NCBI RefSeq assembly: GCF_028750675.1
Contig: NZ_JAQQPZ010000005.1
Span: 2,219 to 66,218, forward strand
Direction: 5' to 3'
Source of the DNA: Shewanella metallivivens
GTDB taxonomy: Bacteria > Pseudomonadota > Gammaproteobacteria > Enterobacterales > Shewanellaceae
DNA length: 64,000 nt
Shown here: one piece after another, positions 9,078 to 19,076 of the stretch
Position numbering within the stretch: position 1 is the first letter of the stretch
Layout: the number at the start of each line of letters is the position of its first letter
The notes under the pieces: generated by a model
The model's input: only the letters and a program-made list of their open reading frames with translations
What the model was told of the DNA's origin: nothing
Databases searched by the model: none
Program-made: the position numbers and the translations under genes

Positions 9078-11006
9078 ATGCGTAACACTTGGGCTAAAAA
9101 ACTGATTACTGGTGCATTGATTTTATCAGCACCCTTGGCTTTTATGGGCCAAGCCAGCGCGTTAACCGCGCAGCAGCAAACCTATCTTGACGCCCGCAAA
9201 GCACTAGACAACAAACAGCTGGGCCAATATCAAACATTACGCAATAAATTAGCGGATTATCCGCTCACCGTTTACCTTGACTACCATGCTAAAATGGATA
9301 GCATTGTGCAATTATCTGGCAACGCTGCGCTCAGCGCAATTAACCAGTTTGATACCACTCCTTTGTACAATAATCTTCGTTATCGTTACCTGCTCAATGC
9401 GGGTAAAAAGCAGCGTTGGCATGATTTTTTGGTGATTTCTCCAGATACACCGAACGACATTCGCCTACAATGCTATTACTACCAAGCGCAGCTTGATGCA
9501 GGTAATAAAGACATGGCCTATAAAGGTATTGAACGTTTATGGGTGCACGGTTACTCACGCCCAAATGAATGCGATCCCGTATTTGATATATGGACAAAAG
9601 CGGGTTATCGCACTCAAGAAGTGATTTGGCAACGTATGCTACTGAGCTTTAATGCGGGGCAAACCAGCCTATTGAGTTATTTATCGAATAAAATCACCCA
9701 ACATAAAACCCAGGCTAACTTATTGATGTCGGTGTATCGCGACCCCAATATATTGCGCCACATGAATAAGTTTGACAGTTCAAAACCCATTATCGGCGAT
9801 ATTGTCGATGTGGGATTACGTAAACTTGCCCGAAAAGACTTACATCAAGCTATCAAATTGTATGTAAGGTACCAAAAAGCCAATCGTTTTAGTGACTTTG
9901 AAGCACGTCAGCTTAATCGTTATTTAGTGCGCAGAGCATTAATAAAACAAGACTCTCAACTGGTCGGCCATATCGACAACATGTTGCCATTACTGGCATC
10001 TGACGACTTATACGAAATGCGATTGCGCTGGGCACTGCGCGAGCTTGACTACCGCACAGTCGACACCTATTTGGGGTTATTAAGCGACCAAGGTAAAGCC
10101 AATCCACGCTGGCTTTACTGGCAGGCAAAAATGATGGCACGCAAAGATAAAACCAAATCCACAGAGTTACAGGCGGCGTTAAGTCGTCAGCGGAATTTTT
10201 ATGGTTTTAGTGCAGCACAAGCATTAGGTAATCCACTGTCAATGAACAATGACAACCTTGCATCTAATCCAGAACTACAAGCTAAACTACATCAAGACAA
10301 AGGCCTTGCTCGTGTGATTGAGCTCATGGCATTAGACAAAATTATCGACGCTCGAAACGAATGGGTTTACCTGATGCGCCGACATAATAATGACATGACT
10401 GGACAATATGGATTGTACGCGCTAAAGCAGGGGTGGCATGGATTTAGTGTTGAATCGAGTATCCAAGGCAAATTATGGGACTCGTTAGTACTGCGCTTCC
10501 CGCTTGCTGCCAATGATGAGTTTGTTGAGGCCAGTAAAAAGTATAATGTCAATATTGATGAAATTAGAGCGATATCTCGCCGCGAAAGCGCATTTTATCC
10601 CTATGCAACATCAGGCGTTGGCGCCCGGGGGTTAATGCAATTAATGCCTGCAACCGCCAAACAAACCGCTAAAAAGAACAAAATACCATTTAAACAGGTT
10701 AAAGACTTATACGACCCTAAAGTCAACATCATGTTAGGCAGTGCTTATTACAGTGAATTGCTTAAACAGTTTGACCAAAACAGAGTCTTAGCCACAGCCG
10801 CCTACAACGCAGGCCCAGGCAGCGTACGTCGTTGGCTTAAAGCTTCAAATGGTACCTTAGATGTAATGACATTTATTGAAACCATTCCGTACACCGAAAC
10901 CCGTGAGTACGTTCAAGCCGTATTAAGTTATAGGATGATTTTTCAACAAAAAGATCAATCAACCAATAGCATGTTTAGCCCTAAAGAACTGAGCTATCGA
11001 TACTAG
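9078..11006 (+). CDS. slt: Soluble lytic murein transglycosylase
   Basis: This is a periplasmic enzyme that cleaves peptidoglycan to 1,6-anhydromuropeptides. It has a signal peptide (KKLITGALILSAPLAF, cut near ASA at residue 28), a long helical superhelical domain with many Arg/Leu/Tyr repeats (about residues 30-440), and a C-terminal SLT domain. That domain has the catalytic Glu in SRRESAFYP, GLMQLMPATA and the AAYNAGPGSVRRW motif. The 642 aa match the Slt70 size. A good ribosome site (ggcggag) supports the start. A hairpin lies just downstream of the stop, at 11035-11065. Confidence 0.95.
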   Translation: MRNTWAKKLITGALILSAPLAFMGQASALTAQQQTYLDARKALDNKQLGQYQTLRNKLADYPLTVYLDYHAKMDSIVQLSGNAALSAINQFDTTPLYNNLRYRYLLNAGKKQRWHDFLVISPDTPNDIRLQCYYYQAQLDAGNKDMAYKGIERLWVHGYSRPNECDPVFDIWTKAGYRTQEVIWQRMLLSFNAGQTSLLSYLSNKITQHKTQANLLMSVYRDPNILRHMNKFDSSKPIIGDIVDVGLRKLARKDLHQAIKLYVRYQKANRFSDFEARQLNRYLVRRALIKQDSQLVGHIDNMLPLLASDDLYEMRLRWALRELDYRTVDTYLGLLSDQGKANPRWLYWQAKMMARKDKTKSTELQAALSRQRNFYGFSAAQALGNPLSMNNDNLASNPELQAKLHQDKGLARVIELMALDKIIDARNEWVYLMRRHNNDMTGQYGLYALKQGWHGFSVESSIQGKLWDSLVLRFPLAANDEFVEASKKYNVNIDEIRAISRRESAFYPYATSGVGARGLMQLMPATAKQTAKKNKIPFKQVKDLYDPKVNIMLGSAYYSELLKQFDQNRVLATAAYNAGPGSVRRWLKASNGTLDVMTFIETIPYTETREYVQAVLSYRMIFQQKDQSTNSMFSPKELSYRY

Positions 11007-11034
11007 CTTTAGATGTGCTCTCAGGGTAACGTAT

Positions 11035-11065
11035 CAGATTGATGAGCGACGTTGTCATCAATCTG
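11035..11065 (+). terminator. Hairpin downstream of slt
   Basis: An 11-bp perfect inverted repeat (cagattgatga / tcatcaatctg) around a 9-base loop lies 29 bp past the slt stop. There is no T-run after it, so it may be a weak or factor-assisted terminator separating slt from the MoxR operon. Confidence 0.5.
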
Positions 11066-11122
11066 CAAACCACCAATTAGCTAAAACCTCTATCGTTAGA
11101 GGTTAATATACTGGGAGCGTTC

Positions 11123-12034
11123 GTGTCGCAATCAACTATCGAAACCTTAATCTCACAGCTTGGTAAAGTATTATTAGGTAAGCCTGAACAAATTAAACTT
11201 GCGGTAACCTGTATTCTGGCAAAAGGTCATTTACTGATTGAAGACCTACCTGGCATGGGAAAAACCAGTTTATCTCAAGGCATCGCCAGTAGCCTAGGCA
11301 TGAGCTACCAACGCATTCAGTTTACCAGCGACATGTTACCAGCAGACATTCTTGGGGTGTCAATTTACAGCAAAGAGCAGCAACAGTTTGTGTTTCATAA
11401 AGGGCCGGTATTTAACCAAATGCTGCTTGCCGATGAAATCAACCGTGCCAGCCCTAAAACCCAAAGCGCGCTGCTGGAAGCCATGGCTGAGCAGCAAATC
11501 ACGATTGATGGTATTACTCATCACTTAAGTTCACCCTTTTTTGTCATCGCGACCCAAAACCCATTAGATCAAGCTGGTACGTTCCCGCTGCCCGAATCAC
11601 AGCTTGATCGTTTTATGATGCGAATTTCGATTGGCTACCCAAGTCATGAAGCCGAATTGGCCATGCTAAAAACCCACACCCAAGCCACCAAACAAGCGGC
11701 ATTAGCGCAATGCATCACACCACAAGAGTTGTTATTACTTCAACAACAAGTGGCACAAGTGTCAGCGTCAGATGCGGTGCTTAATTACCTTATTGCCTTG
11801 GTCGATTTTTCACGCCAGCACGATGTTGCCAGTGGTTTGTCGCCAAGGGCCAGTATTGCCCTATTGCAAGCAGCCAAAGCATGGGCATTTATTCACCAAC
11901 GCCAATATGTAGTACCCGAAGACATACAAGCGGTATTTGCCTCCGTTGCTGAGCATCGTATTCGCAGTAGTAGCCAGTTCCAGGGTCAGGCGCTGTCTGA
12001 CACGATCCTGGCCAGTGTTAACCCCATTCGCTAA
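11123..12034 (+). CDS. MoxR-family AAA+ ATPase
   Basis: This is a chaperone-like ATPase of the MoxR family, which usually works with a DUF58 and a transglutaminase or VWA partner. Walker A (GMGKTS) lies near residues 44-49, Walker B (LLADEINRA) near 100-108, sensor region FFVIATQNP near 137-145, and the GTFPLPESQLDRFMM segment typical of MoxR follows. The start is GTG with a GGGAG ribosome site 7 bp upstream. The length of 303 aa is typical. It is first of a three-gene operon. The exact client is unknown. Confidence 0.92.
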   Translation: MSQSTIETLISQLGKVLLGKPEQIKLAVTCILAKGHLLIEDLPGMGKTSLSQGIASSLGMSYQRIQFTSDMLPADILGVSIYSKEQQQFVFHKGPVFNQMLLADEINRASPKTQSALLEAMAEQQITIDGITHHLSSPFFVIATQNPLDQAGTFPLPESQLDRFMMRISIGYPSHEAELAMLKTHTQATKQAALAQCITPQELLLLQQQVAQVSASDAVLNYLIALVDFSRQHDVASGLSPRASIALLQAAKAWAFIHQRQYVVPEDIQAVFASVAEHRIRSSSQFQGQALSDTILASVNPIR

Positions 12035-12054
12035 CGCCAAGGGCAACCGTTAAC

Positions 12055-13152
12055 ATGAGCAAACACCACGCCAACAAAGCTCAGTCAGGTTATAACAAAC
12101 CTTCGTGGCTGCAACGCCTTATTCCTGCGTCACTATCTAAACGTTGGGACCGTTGGCTCACTAGGCGTTTACCGCCTCAAAAGCACATCACCTTAAACCA
12201 TCGCAGCATTTTTATTTTGCCCAGCGGCTTTGGTTTATTTTGGATGGGGCTGATTGTGCTGCTCTACTTATTTGGCACAAACTACCAAAACAATTTAGTG
12301 ATTGCTCTAAGTCTATTGTTAGCTAGCGTATTCCATACGTGCATTATTTATAGCTACAAAAACCTTGCAGGGCTCAGTTTTAATGCCGTCAATCCGCCCA
12401 TTGCCTATGCAGGAGACGACAGTCCATTTCCTATCATGCTAACCGGTCACACACGCAATAAACACAGTGACACCACTCATCAACAAATTTGTTTGCAGTT
12501 TAGTCACCAGCGTCATGTTCGCTTAAAACACATGGAACAACAATCCGTGGCAACCGTACCATTTGAGCATCCTAAACGTGGGCACTTAAATCCTGGGCGC
12601 ATTAAAGTGTCGTCCAACTTTCCATTAGGCTTGTGCCGCGCATGGTCATATGTCGACCTTGATATTCATCATGTGATATTTGCCAAACCCGAAGCCTGTG
12701 ACATTGTACTCTCTAGCCAAGTGAGTGATAGCGACAGCCAATATGAGCACGGCAAATTACGCCCAGGTGTTGATGATTACAAAGGCTTGCGCGCTTATGT
12801 ACCGGGAGAGTCACTTAAACAAGTCGCTTGGAAACAATGGGCCCAAGACAAAGGCATGTTGTCAAAAGAATTTGCCGAGCCAGAAGGTTTACCCGTCTGG
12901 CTTTCGTTAGCCCAAACCAGTGGTAAAGATCTTGAACAACAACTCAGTCGCCTTGCCTGGCAAGTCGATAAACTCAGCCAAACCCAACAAATTTTTGGTT
13001 TAGTACTTGGAAGCACCGTCATTAATCAACACACAGGCGAAGCTCATCGCATAGCTTGCCAAACGGCAATTGCAACCTATCAAGCCTATGGCCGCATCAA
13101 TCCTCACTTTACCCCAAGCTCGGCTAACATCGATGCAGAGGCGACATCATGA
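12055..13152 (+). CDS. DUF58 domain protein
   Basis: This 365-residue membrane-anchored protein belongs to the DUF58 family. Two adjacent N-terminal helices lie around residues 60-100, followed by a beta-rich region and the DUF58 signature region LRPGVDDYKGLRAYVPGESLKQVAWK (split here as RPGVDDYKGLR and GESLKQVAWK, about residues 229-262). It lies 20 bp after the MoxR gene and overlaps the next gene by 4 bp (ATGA), so the three are coupled. Its role is unknown; the conserved MoxR / DUF58 / transglutaminase set suggests an envelope-associated assembly or protein-processing system. Confidence 0.9.
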   Translation: MSKHHANKAQSGYNKPSWLQRLIPASLSKRWDRWLTRRLPPQKHITLNHRSIFILPSGFGLFWMGLIVLLYLFGTNYQNNLVIALSLLLASVFHTCIIYSYKNLAGLSFNAVNPPIAYAGDDSPFPIMLTGHTRNKHSDTTHQQICLQFSHQRHVRLKHMEQQSVATVPFEHPKRGHLNPGRIKVSSNFPLGLCRAWSYVDLDIHHVIFAKPEACDIVLSSQVSDSDSQYEHGKLRPGVDDYKGLRAYVPGESLKQVAWKQWAQDKGMLSKEFAEPEGLPVWLSLAQTSGKDLEQQLSRLAWQVDKLSQTQQIFGLVLGSTVINQHTGEAHRIACQTAIATYQAYGRINPHFTPSSANIDAEATS

Positions 13153-15200
13153 AAGATAATTTTGACGCCATCATCAGCCGTAACACCCTATTTTGGTTAC
13201 TCGTGACCAATGTCGCTGTATTAAGTCCACTCTATGAAAAAGCCACACTGTGGAGCATCGGCATCTGTGCTATTTGCTTCGTATGGCGAGTCGGGATTTA
13301 CCTTGGAAAAGTGGCCGCGCCGCCTAAGATATTAGTCACATCATTAGCCATTGGCGCAGCCATCACCCTCGCCTTAGTGTCATCTGAAATTGGCTTACTT
13401 AACGCGTTAGTCAATTTGCTGATTTTAGGATATGCCCTTAAATACATTGAGATGCGCGAGCAGCGAGATGTTAAAGCCATTGTATTGGTTGGGTATTTTT
13501 TGATTGCGCTTACCTTGCTAGACCAACAAGGCATGCTCAATACCTTGCATTTATTGGCTGTGGTAGTCATTAACACCGGTATTTTAATCAGCGTATACCA
13601 AGACAAATCCAACAAATTCGCCAACCTTGGCTTTAGCGTTAAAATCATCATACAAAGCCTACCCCTAGCCATTTTATTATTTGTGGTGTTTCCACGCTTA
13701 GGTCCTTTATGGTTAGTGCCCAACATGAAATCGGCTACCACAGGCTTATCTGATGAAATGTCTTTTGGCGATATCAGCAAATTAACCCGCTCAGCAGATC
13801 TCGCCTTTAGGGTTGGCTTTGAAAATCTAGACGGCAGCACCACAGGCCCATCAAACCAGGATTTATACTGGCGCACCTTGGTAATGGAAAACTACGATGG
13901 CAAAACATGGCGCCAAGATCCCAGCATCAAAAATTTACAACGTCAGGCATTTTTTCAAAAACCACAACGCGATAAAGCCTTACAGAGTAAGCAAAATCGT
14001 AAAATTGATTACATTGTCATTAGCGAACCCAGCCATCAAAAGTGGTTGCATGGCCTCGATGAAGCCTTTAGTGAAAACAATCAAGTGGTTGAATTACCAG
14101 ACTACCGTTTATATTCGCTTAGACCTGTCGATCAGCGCATGAGTTATCGCGTAACCTCATATCCAGACAGCATCATGGAGCCTACATTAAAAGACAACAC
14201 CAAAAAATTAAATTTGACATTACCTTCCAACAGTAATCTAAAAACCCAAGCTTTAGCACAGCAGTTTGCGCAAGAATATCCCGATCCACAGGCACGTTTA
14301 AATGCCATGATGAATTACTTTGCCGAGCAAGCCTATTATTACACTTTGAGCCCACCACCCGTTGGCGAACAGCAAATTGATGACTTTTTATTTGAAAATC
14401 GCGCTGGTTTTTGTGCGCATTACGCCTCAGCAATGGTGTTTATGGCCCGAGCAAGCGGCCTACCTGCACGTATGGTCACCGGTTATCAAGGTGGCGAATA
14501 CAACCCACAAGCAGGTTACTACAGCATTTATCAATACATGGCCCATGCTTGGACAGAAGTGTGGCTAGAAGGCAAAGGTTGGCAACGATTTGACCCCACC
14601 GCCATGATTGCACCGCAGCGAATTTTAGATGGTTTTGACGCCACATTTGACAGCCAAAGTAGCTACCTGCAAGACAGTCCGTTTAGCACGTTAAGGATGA
14701 AACAATATCCTTGGCTTAATGAATTACGTCAGCAATTGTCTAGCCTCGATTACTATTGGAGCGTGTGGGTACTGGGCTTTGATGAAGAACGTAAACAGCA
14801 AGTGTTATCTAAACTGCTAGGGGATGTTACCAGTAGTAAAATTGCCTTAATGATGATTTTTAGCTTTATCATCATCGCCTTAGTGATCGGTTACTATGCC
14901 GGATTATTTAGTCAAAATACTCAACAAGATCCGCTGAACAAACGTTATCAATTGCTCTGTCAGCGTTTAGCTAAACGAGGTATACCGCGCCCACAAGGCC
15001 AAGCGCCACAAGATTACGCTAACGATGTAGTGGCACGTCTCAGTGACAAGCATCCACGTTTAGCGGCCGACTTTAACGCACTAAGCCAGGCCTTTATGGC
15101 AATCAAATATCAACCGCTGACGCCAGAACAAAGCCAGCAACAACAGCAGCAATTTATGCGCTTATACCGCAAATTACGACTCCGTTTATTGCGCAGTTAA
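13149..15200 (+). CDS. TgpA-like membrane transglutaminase (DUF3488 / transglutaminase / DUF4129)
   Basis: This is an inner-membrane protein with a periplasmic transglutaminase domain, like Pseudomonas TgpA. About six N-terminal helices (residues 10-185) form the DUF3488 part. The transglutaminase core carries the triad Cys in RAGFCAHYA (near 421), His in MAHAWTEVW (near 466) and Asp in RFDPTA (near 482). One helix near 560-580 precedes a cytoplasmic DUF4129-like tail rich in Gln and Arg. The length of 683 aa is normal. It ends the MoxR/DUF58 operon. The substrate is unknown. Confidence 0.92.
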   Translation: MKDNFDAIISRNTLFWLLVTNVAVLSPLYEKATLWSIGICAICFVWRVGIYLGKVAAPPKILVTSLAIGAAITLALVSSEIGLLNALVNLLILGYALKYIEMREQRDVKAIVLVGYFLIALTLLDQQGMLNTLHLLAVVVINTGILISVYQDKSNKFANLGFSVKIIIQSLPLAILLFVVFPRLGPLWLVPNMKSATTGLSDEMSFGDISKLTRSADLAFRVGFENLDGSTTGPSNQDLYWRTLVMENYDGKTWRQDPSIKNLQRQAFFQKPQRDKALQSKQNRKIDYIVISEPSHQKWLHGLDEAFSENNQVVELPDYRLYSLRPVDQRMSYRVTSYPDSIMEPTLKDNTKKLNLTLPSNSNLKTQALAQQFAQEYPDPQARLNAMMNYFAEQAYYYTLSPPPVGEQQIDDFLFENRAGFCAHYASAMVFMARASGLPARMVTGYQGGEYNPQAGYYSIYQYMAHAWTEVWLEGKGWQRFDPTAMIAPQRILDGFDATFDSQSSYLQDSPFSTLRMKQYPWLNELRQQLSSLDYYWSVWVLGFDEERKQQVLSKLLGDVTSSKIALMMIFSFIIIALVIGYYAGLFSQNTQQDPLNKRYQLLCQRLAKRGIPRPQGQAPQDYANDVVARLSDKHPRLAADFNALSQAFMAIKYQPLTPEQSQQQQQQFMRLYRKLRLRLLRS

Positions 15201-15326
15201 TCCTCAGCACTGGTTAAATAAAACAATGCATATTAGTTCAGCAAATAATATGCTTTTACACTGTTTTGATTGCTGAAATTCTCCAGAGTCCATAGAATGA
15301 ATTAATGTCAAATCAGCGAGTTGCTC

Positions 15327-18300
15327 ATGCTTACCTTAATTCAATCAAATCAAATGGAAGTGTTATCGCAACAGCTAGCCAAATTGCTGGCGATTAGCTC
15401 CGATAACCTGAATGTATTGAGCGGTGAACATATTCTGGTACAAAGTCCCGGTATGTCGACGTGGTTACGATTAGAAGTGGCCAAGCATAATGGTATTGCG
15501 GCGGCATTAACCTTTCCCCTGCCATCGAGTTTTACTTGGCAGTTATGCCATGACTTACTGCCCAACGTGCCAAAAGATAACGCATTTACTAAAGCGGCAA
15601 TGACCTGGAAATTAATGGATTTATTGCCAAGTTTGCTAGACAACAGCGACTTTAGCCCATTAAAGCAATATTTAAGCCCGCAGATCACCCCAGACAATAA
15701 TCTGAACGACACAGTAACCGTCGAGCACGATGACGAAACAACTAACGCTCCTGATGATACCGGCAAGCATAGTCACGCATTGCAAACTAACGACACCGCC
15801 CACGAGGCGATTAAGTTATTTCAATTATGTGGTCGCATTGCCGATATATTTGACCAATATTTGGTGTATCGCCCTGAGTGGATTCTCGCCTGGGAGCAAA
15901 ACCAGCCTCTGAGCCAAACAGATGAACAACTTGAACTCGATGACAATCAACGTTGGCAACCTATTTTGTGGCGCGCACTGGTCGATTACAATCGCCACCA
16001 GCTACAAGCTAGCCATTATCATCGCGCTAATTTACATGCCGACTTACTGGCCGCGCTGATAAACCCTGACACCGATTTATCCATGTTACCTGAGCGCTTA
16101 TATGTGTTTGGTATTTCATCCATGCCACCACAAACCCTTGAGGTGCTTTACCATTTAGCTTCAAGAATAGACGTGATTATGTTGTCGCTAAGCCCGTGTC
16201 AGCATTATTGGGGCGACATAATCGAGCCCAAAGCCAGAGCGCGCATGGCACTGCAATATGCCAACAAAAAACAACTCGACCAGGGCTGGGAAGACAAGCT
16301 AGAAGTGGGCAACCCTTTACTGGCAAACAATGGCCAAATGGGCCGCGAATTACTCGATTTAATGCTCAGTTTGCCACCCGAGCACACCGACTTTGGTTAC
16401 GATTGTTATGTTGAGCCCACACCAGATAATCTATTACATGGCGTACAGTACGACATTTTACAAATGGAAACCCTAGGCCAACCATTAGGCCCAGATGCTG
16501 ACATTTACCAGGACTTAAGCGCAAGACGAGAGCTGCACATTAACGACAACTCCATTACGCTACGCAGTTGTCACAGCGCCTTAAGAGAAGTCGAAACCCT
16601 ACACGATCATTTACTTGAGCTGTTGTCTAATGACAGCAATTTACGCCCTAAAGATATTGTGGTGATGATGCCAGACGTCGCTGCATATGCGCCGTTTATC
16701 GACGCCGTATTTGGCACAGCAAATAGCCAATACTTTGCCGACACAAACCCGCAAAAAGGCGACTACTACCTGCCCTACGCCATTGCCGATCGCGGCGCAG
16801 CGCAAGAGTCACCACTGATAAATAGTTTTTTAACCCTGCTCAATATCAATCAAAGTCGCTTTGGCTTAACTGAAATTATCAGTATTTTAGAAGTACCGGC
16901 TATTTTACGCCGTTTTGATCTCGATGATGACGAGCTGTCGCTTATCCGCCGCTGGTTAGACGAAGCCAATGTACGTTGGGGGCGCGATCAAGATACACGC
17001 AGCCAATTAGGCGTGGCCCCCTTTGCACAAAACTCATGGGCCTTTGGCATTAAACGCTTAATCTTAGGTTATGCGTTTAACGACCAGGCGGAGATATATC
17101 AAGGCACGTTAACCGTACAAGGCGTTGAAGGTCAGTCGTCACAAGCATTAGGTAAACTGCTTAACTTTTTAGAAACCATCGACACCTACTACAGCTTATT
17201 TGCCGGCGACTTTAGCACCCAACAACGTTTGGCCCAATTACAGCAATTATTGGCCGACTGTTACGACACCAATGATGACGAACGTGAGCAAATTCAAGCA
17301 ATACGTGACGCCTTGGTGGTACTAGAAACAGAGCTTGAAAGTGCCGGACACCAGGGACAAGTGAATATTGAAGTATTAAAGCAATGGTTTAACCAACGCC
17401 TTACCGAGTCTCGTGTTGGCCAACGCTACCTTGCCGGCAGCATAAACTTTTGTACCCTAATGCCAATGCGCTCAATCCCATTTCAGGTGGTGTGCCTACT
17501 GGGCATGAACGATGGCGTTTATCCTCGAGTACAACACCCTGTCGGCTTTGATTTAATGGCCCACTTTGGCCCTAAAAAAGGTGACCGATCGCGCCGTTTA
17601 GACGACAGATACTTATTTTTAGAAGCACTCTTATCCGCCAGACAACAACTGTACATCAGCTATATTGGTCACAGCGAACGCGACAATGCTGAACGGATTG
17701 CTTCAATGCTAGTGTCAGAATTAATTGAATATTGCCAATTAAGTTACTTGCCATCAACACTTAAACATCAACTTGAAAAGGGCAATGAGGTCAGCAATGA
17801 TGACGCCGACAACCTAGTATTACAACAACTGATCCAAGCACAACCATTACAGCCATTTGATGCTAATTTATTTAGTAGCAACCGCAATAACATCTCACTA
17901 CAGCAAAGCTATAATTCACAGTGGTGTCCACCTGCTAAACAAGGAATGATTAGTATGCCATTTTTTAATCAACCATTGCCCTTATCAGCCGAACAGGCTG
18001 ACGAAGTGTTTGCTCATAGTCATATTGATAGCCAAGGCATTAAAGTGGTCGAATTAGAGCTGTCATCGCTAATCCGCTTTTATCGAAACCCAGCTCAGTT
18101 CTTTTTTAATCGCAGTTTAAAAGTGGATTTATCATTAGATATTCAAGCAGACGATAACGATGAGCCATTTAGCCTCAATGCATTAGAGCGCTTTATATTG
18201 CAATTATCGATGATAGATAACGCCATCGACAATAAACTCAGTGTACCAAGTGATGCACTCATTAACCGCCTTAAAGCCAGCGGCGAATTGCCTATGGCGC

Positions 18301-19076
18301 CATTTGATAATATCTTGCTGGCGCAATATCAACGCGACATCGTGCCACTAATTAACCGAGTGCAGTTTTTGCAAGACGAGCAACCTATGCACACGGTGAA
18401 TATCGACCTCAATTTTGACTTACTCACCGAAGATGACAGCACCAACATTCGGGTTAATTTGCTTGGCCGCATAGATGATATCTTGCCAAAAGGTCTCGTT
18501 AATTATCGCCCGGGCACCGCACACGGCCGCGACTTTATTAGAGTGTATTTACGTCACTTATGCCTCAATGCCATGGCTGATCAAGCTTCGCCAACAGCGC
18601 AACATAAAGCCAAACAAGGCTACAGTTACTTGCTCGACATTGGTCATTTTCATGCTTTTGCCCCCATCACTGCCGAGCAAGCCCGCGAACAACTGATGCG
18701 CTTTATTGTGTGCTTTATTCAGGGCCAGCGCCAACCACTGTGCTTTATGCCTAAAACCGCCTTTGCCTATGCCGAAGCTGAGGGTGATCACGAAGATAAA
18801 CTGCTTAAAGCCGAAGCGAAATGGGACGATGGCCAAACCCAATTTGGCGAAGCCTTTGACCCGCACAATCAGCGTTTATTTAACTTCCCTGATGATTTTA
18901 GCCAGGAACGTTTTGGCCAACTGGTCGAGCATTTATTACAACCCATGATAAGTCTGTATCACAAAGATAAGCTGGCTGAACTTGAAAGCTTTGTCAGTGA
19001 AATAACCACTCCTAATGCGCCAAAATCAGCTGATGTAGTCAGTATTACCCGTTCGACCACGGGATCGAAACAATGA
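15327..19076 (+). CDS. recC: Exodeoxyribonuclease V gamma subunit RecC
   Basis: RecC is the non-catalytic scaffold of RecBCD that splits the duplex and recognises Chi. The N-terminal LIQSNQMEVLSQQL start and HILVQSPGMSTWLRLE are typical. Later come the conserved PFQVVCLLGMNDGVYPR segment (near residue 720) and the SRRLDDRYLFLEALLSAR segment. The 1249 aa are slightly longer than E. coli RecC (1122), with low-complexity acidic insertions around residues 125-160 and 825-850. I chose the ATG at 15327 over an in-frame TTG two codons upstream. The recB start overlaps its stop (ATGA). Confidence 0.95.
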   Translation: MLTLIQSNQMEVLSQQLAKLLAISSDNLNVLSGEHILVQSPGMSTWLRLEVAKHNGIAAALTFPLPSSFTWQLCHDLLPNVPKDNAFTKAAMTWKLMDLLPSLLDNSDFSPLKQYLSPQITPDNNLNDTVTVEHDDETTNAPDDTGKHSHALQTNDTAHEAIKLFQLCGRIADIFDQYLVYRPEWILAWEQNQPLSQTDEQLELDDNQRWQPILWRALVDYNRHQLQASHYHRANLHADLLAALINPDTDLSMLPERLYVFGISSMPPQTLEVLYHLASRIDVIMLSLSPCQHYWGDIIEPKARARMALQYANKKQLDQGWEDKLEVGNPLLANNGQMGRELLDLMLSLPPEHTDFGYDCYVEPTPDNLLHGVQYDILQMETLGQPLGPDADIYQDLSARRELHINDNSITLRSCHSALREVETLHDHLLELLSNDSNLRPKDIVVMMPDVAAYAPFIDAVFGTANSQYFADTNPQKGDYYLPYAIADRGAAQESPLINSFLTLLNINQSRFGLTEIISILEVPAILRRFDLDDDELSLIRRWLDEANVRWGRDQDTRSQLGVAPFAQNSWAFGIKRLILGYAFNDQAEIYQGTLTVQGVEGQSSQALGKLLNFLETIDTYYSLFAGDFSTQQRLAQLQQLLADCYDTNDDEREQIQAIRDALVVLETELESAGHQGQVNIEVLKQWFNQRLTESRVGQRYLAGSINFCTLMPMRSIPFQVVCLLGMNDGVYPRVQHPVGFDLMAHFGPKKGDRSRRLDDRYLFLEALLSARQQLYISYIGHSERDNAERIASMLVSELIEYCQLSYLPSTLKHQLEKGNEVSNDDADNLVLQQLIQAQPLQPFDANLFSSNRNNISLQQSYNSQWCPPAKQGMISMPFFNQPLPLSAEQADEVFAHSHIDSQGIKVVELELSSLIRFYRNPAQFFFNRSLKVDLSLDIQADDNDEPFSLNALERFILQLSMIDNAIDNKLSVPSDALINRLKASGELPMAPFDNILLAQYQRDIVPLINRVQFLQDEQPMHTVNIDLNFDLLTEDDSTNIRVNLLGRIDDILPKGLVNYRPGTAHGRDFIRVYLRHLCLNAMADQASPTAQHKAKQGYSYLLDIGHFHAFAPITAEQAREQLMRFIVCFIQGQRQPLCFMPKTAFAYAEAEGDHEDKLLKAEAKWDDGQTQFGEAFDPHNQRLFNFPDDFSQERFGQLVEHLLQPMISLYHKDKLAELESFVSEITTPNAPKSADVVSITRSTTGSKQ

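Noticed and set aside
13298..13876. A 192-codon frame on the minus strand inside the transglutaminase gene.
   Set aside because: It lies fully opposite a well-supported coding gene with family motifs in frame, and the reverse frame is rich in basic and Ser residues with no recognisable domain.
15350..15766. A 138-codon minus-strand frame inside recC.
   Set aside because: It is a shadow of the recC N-terminal coding region, with no ribosome site or family motif.
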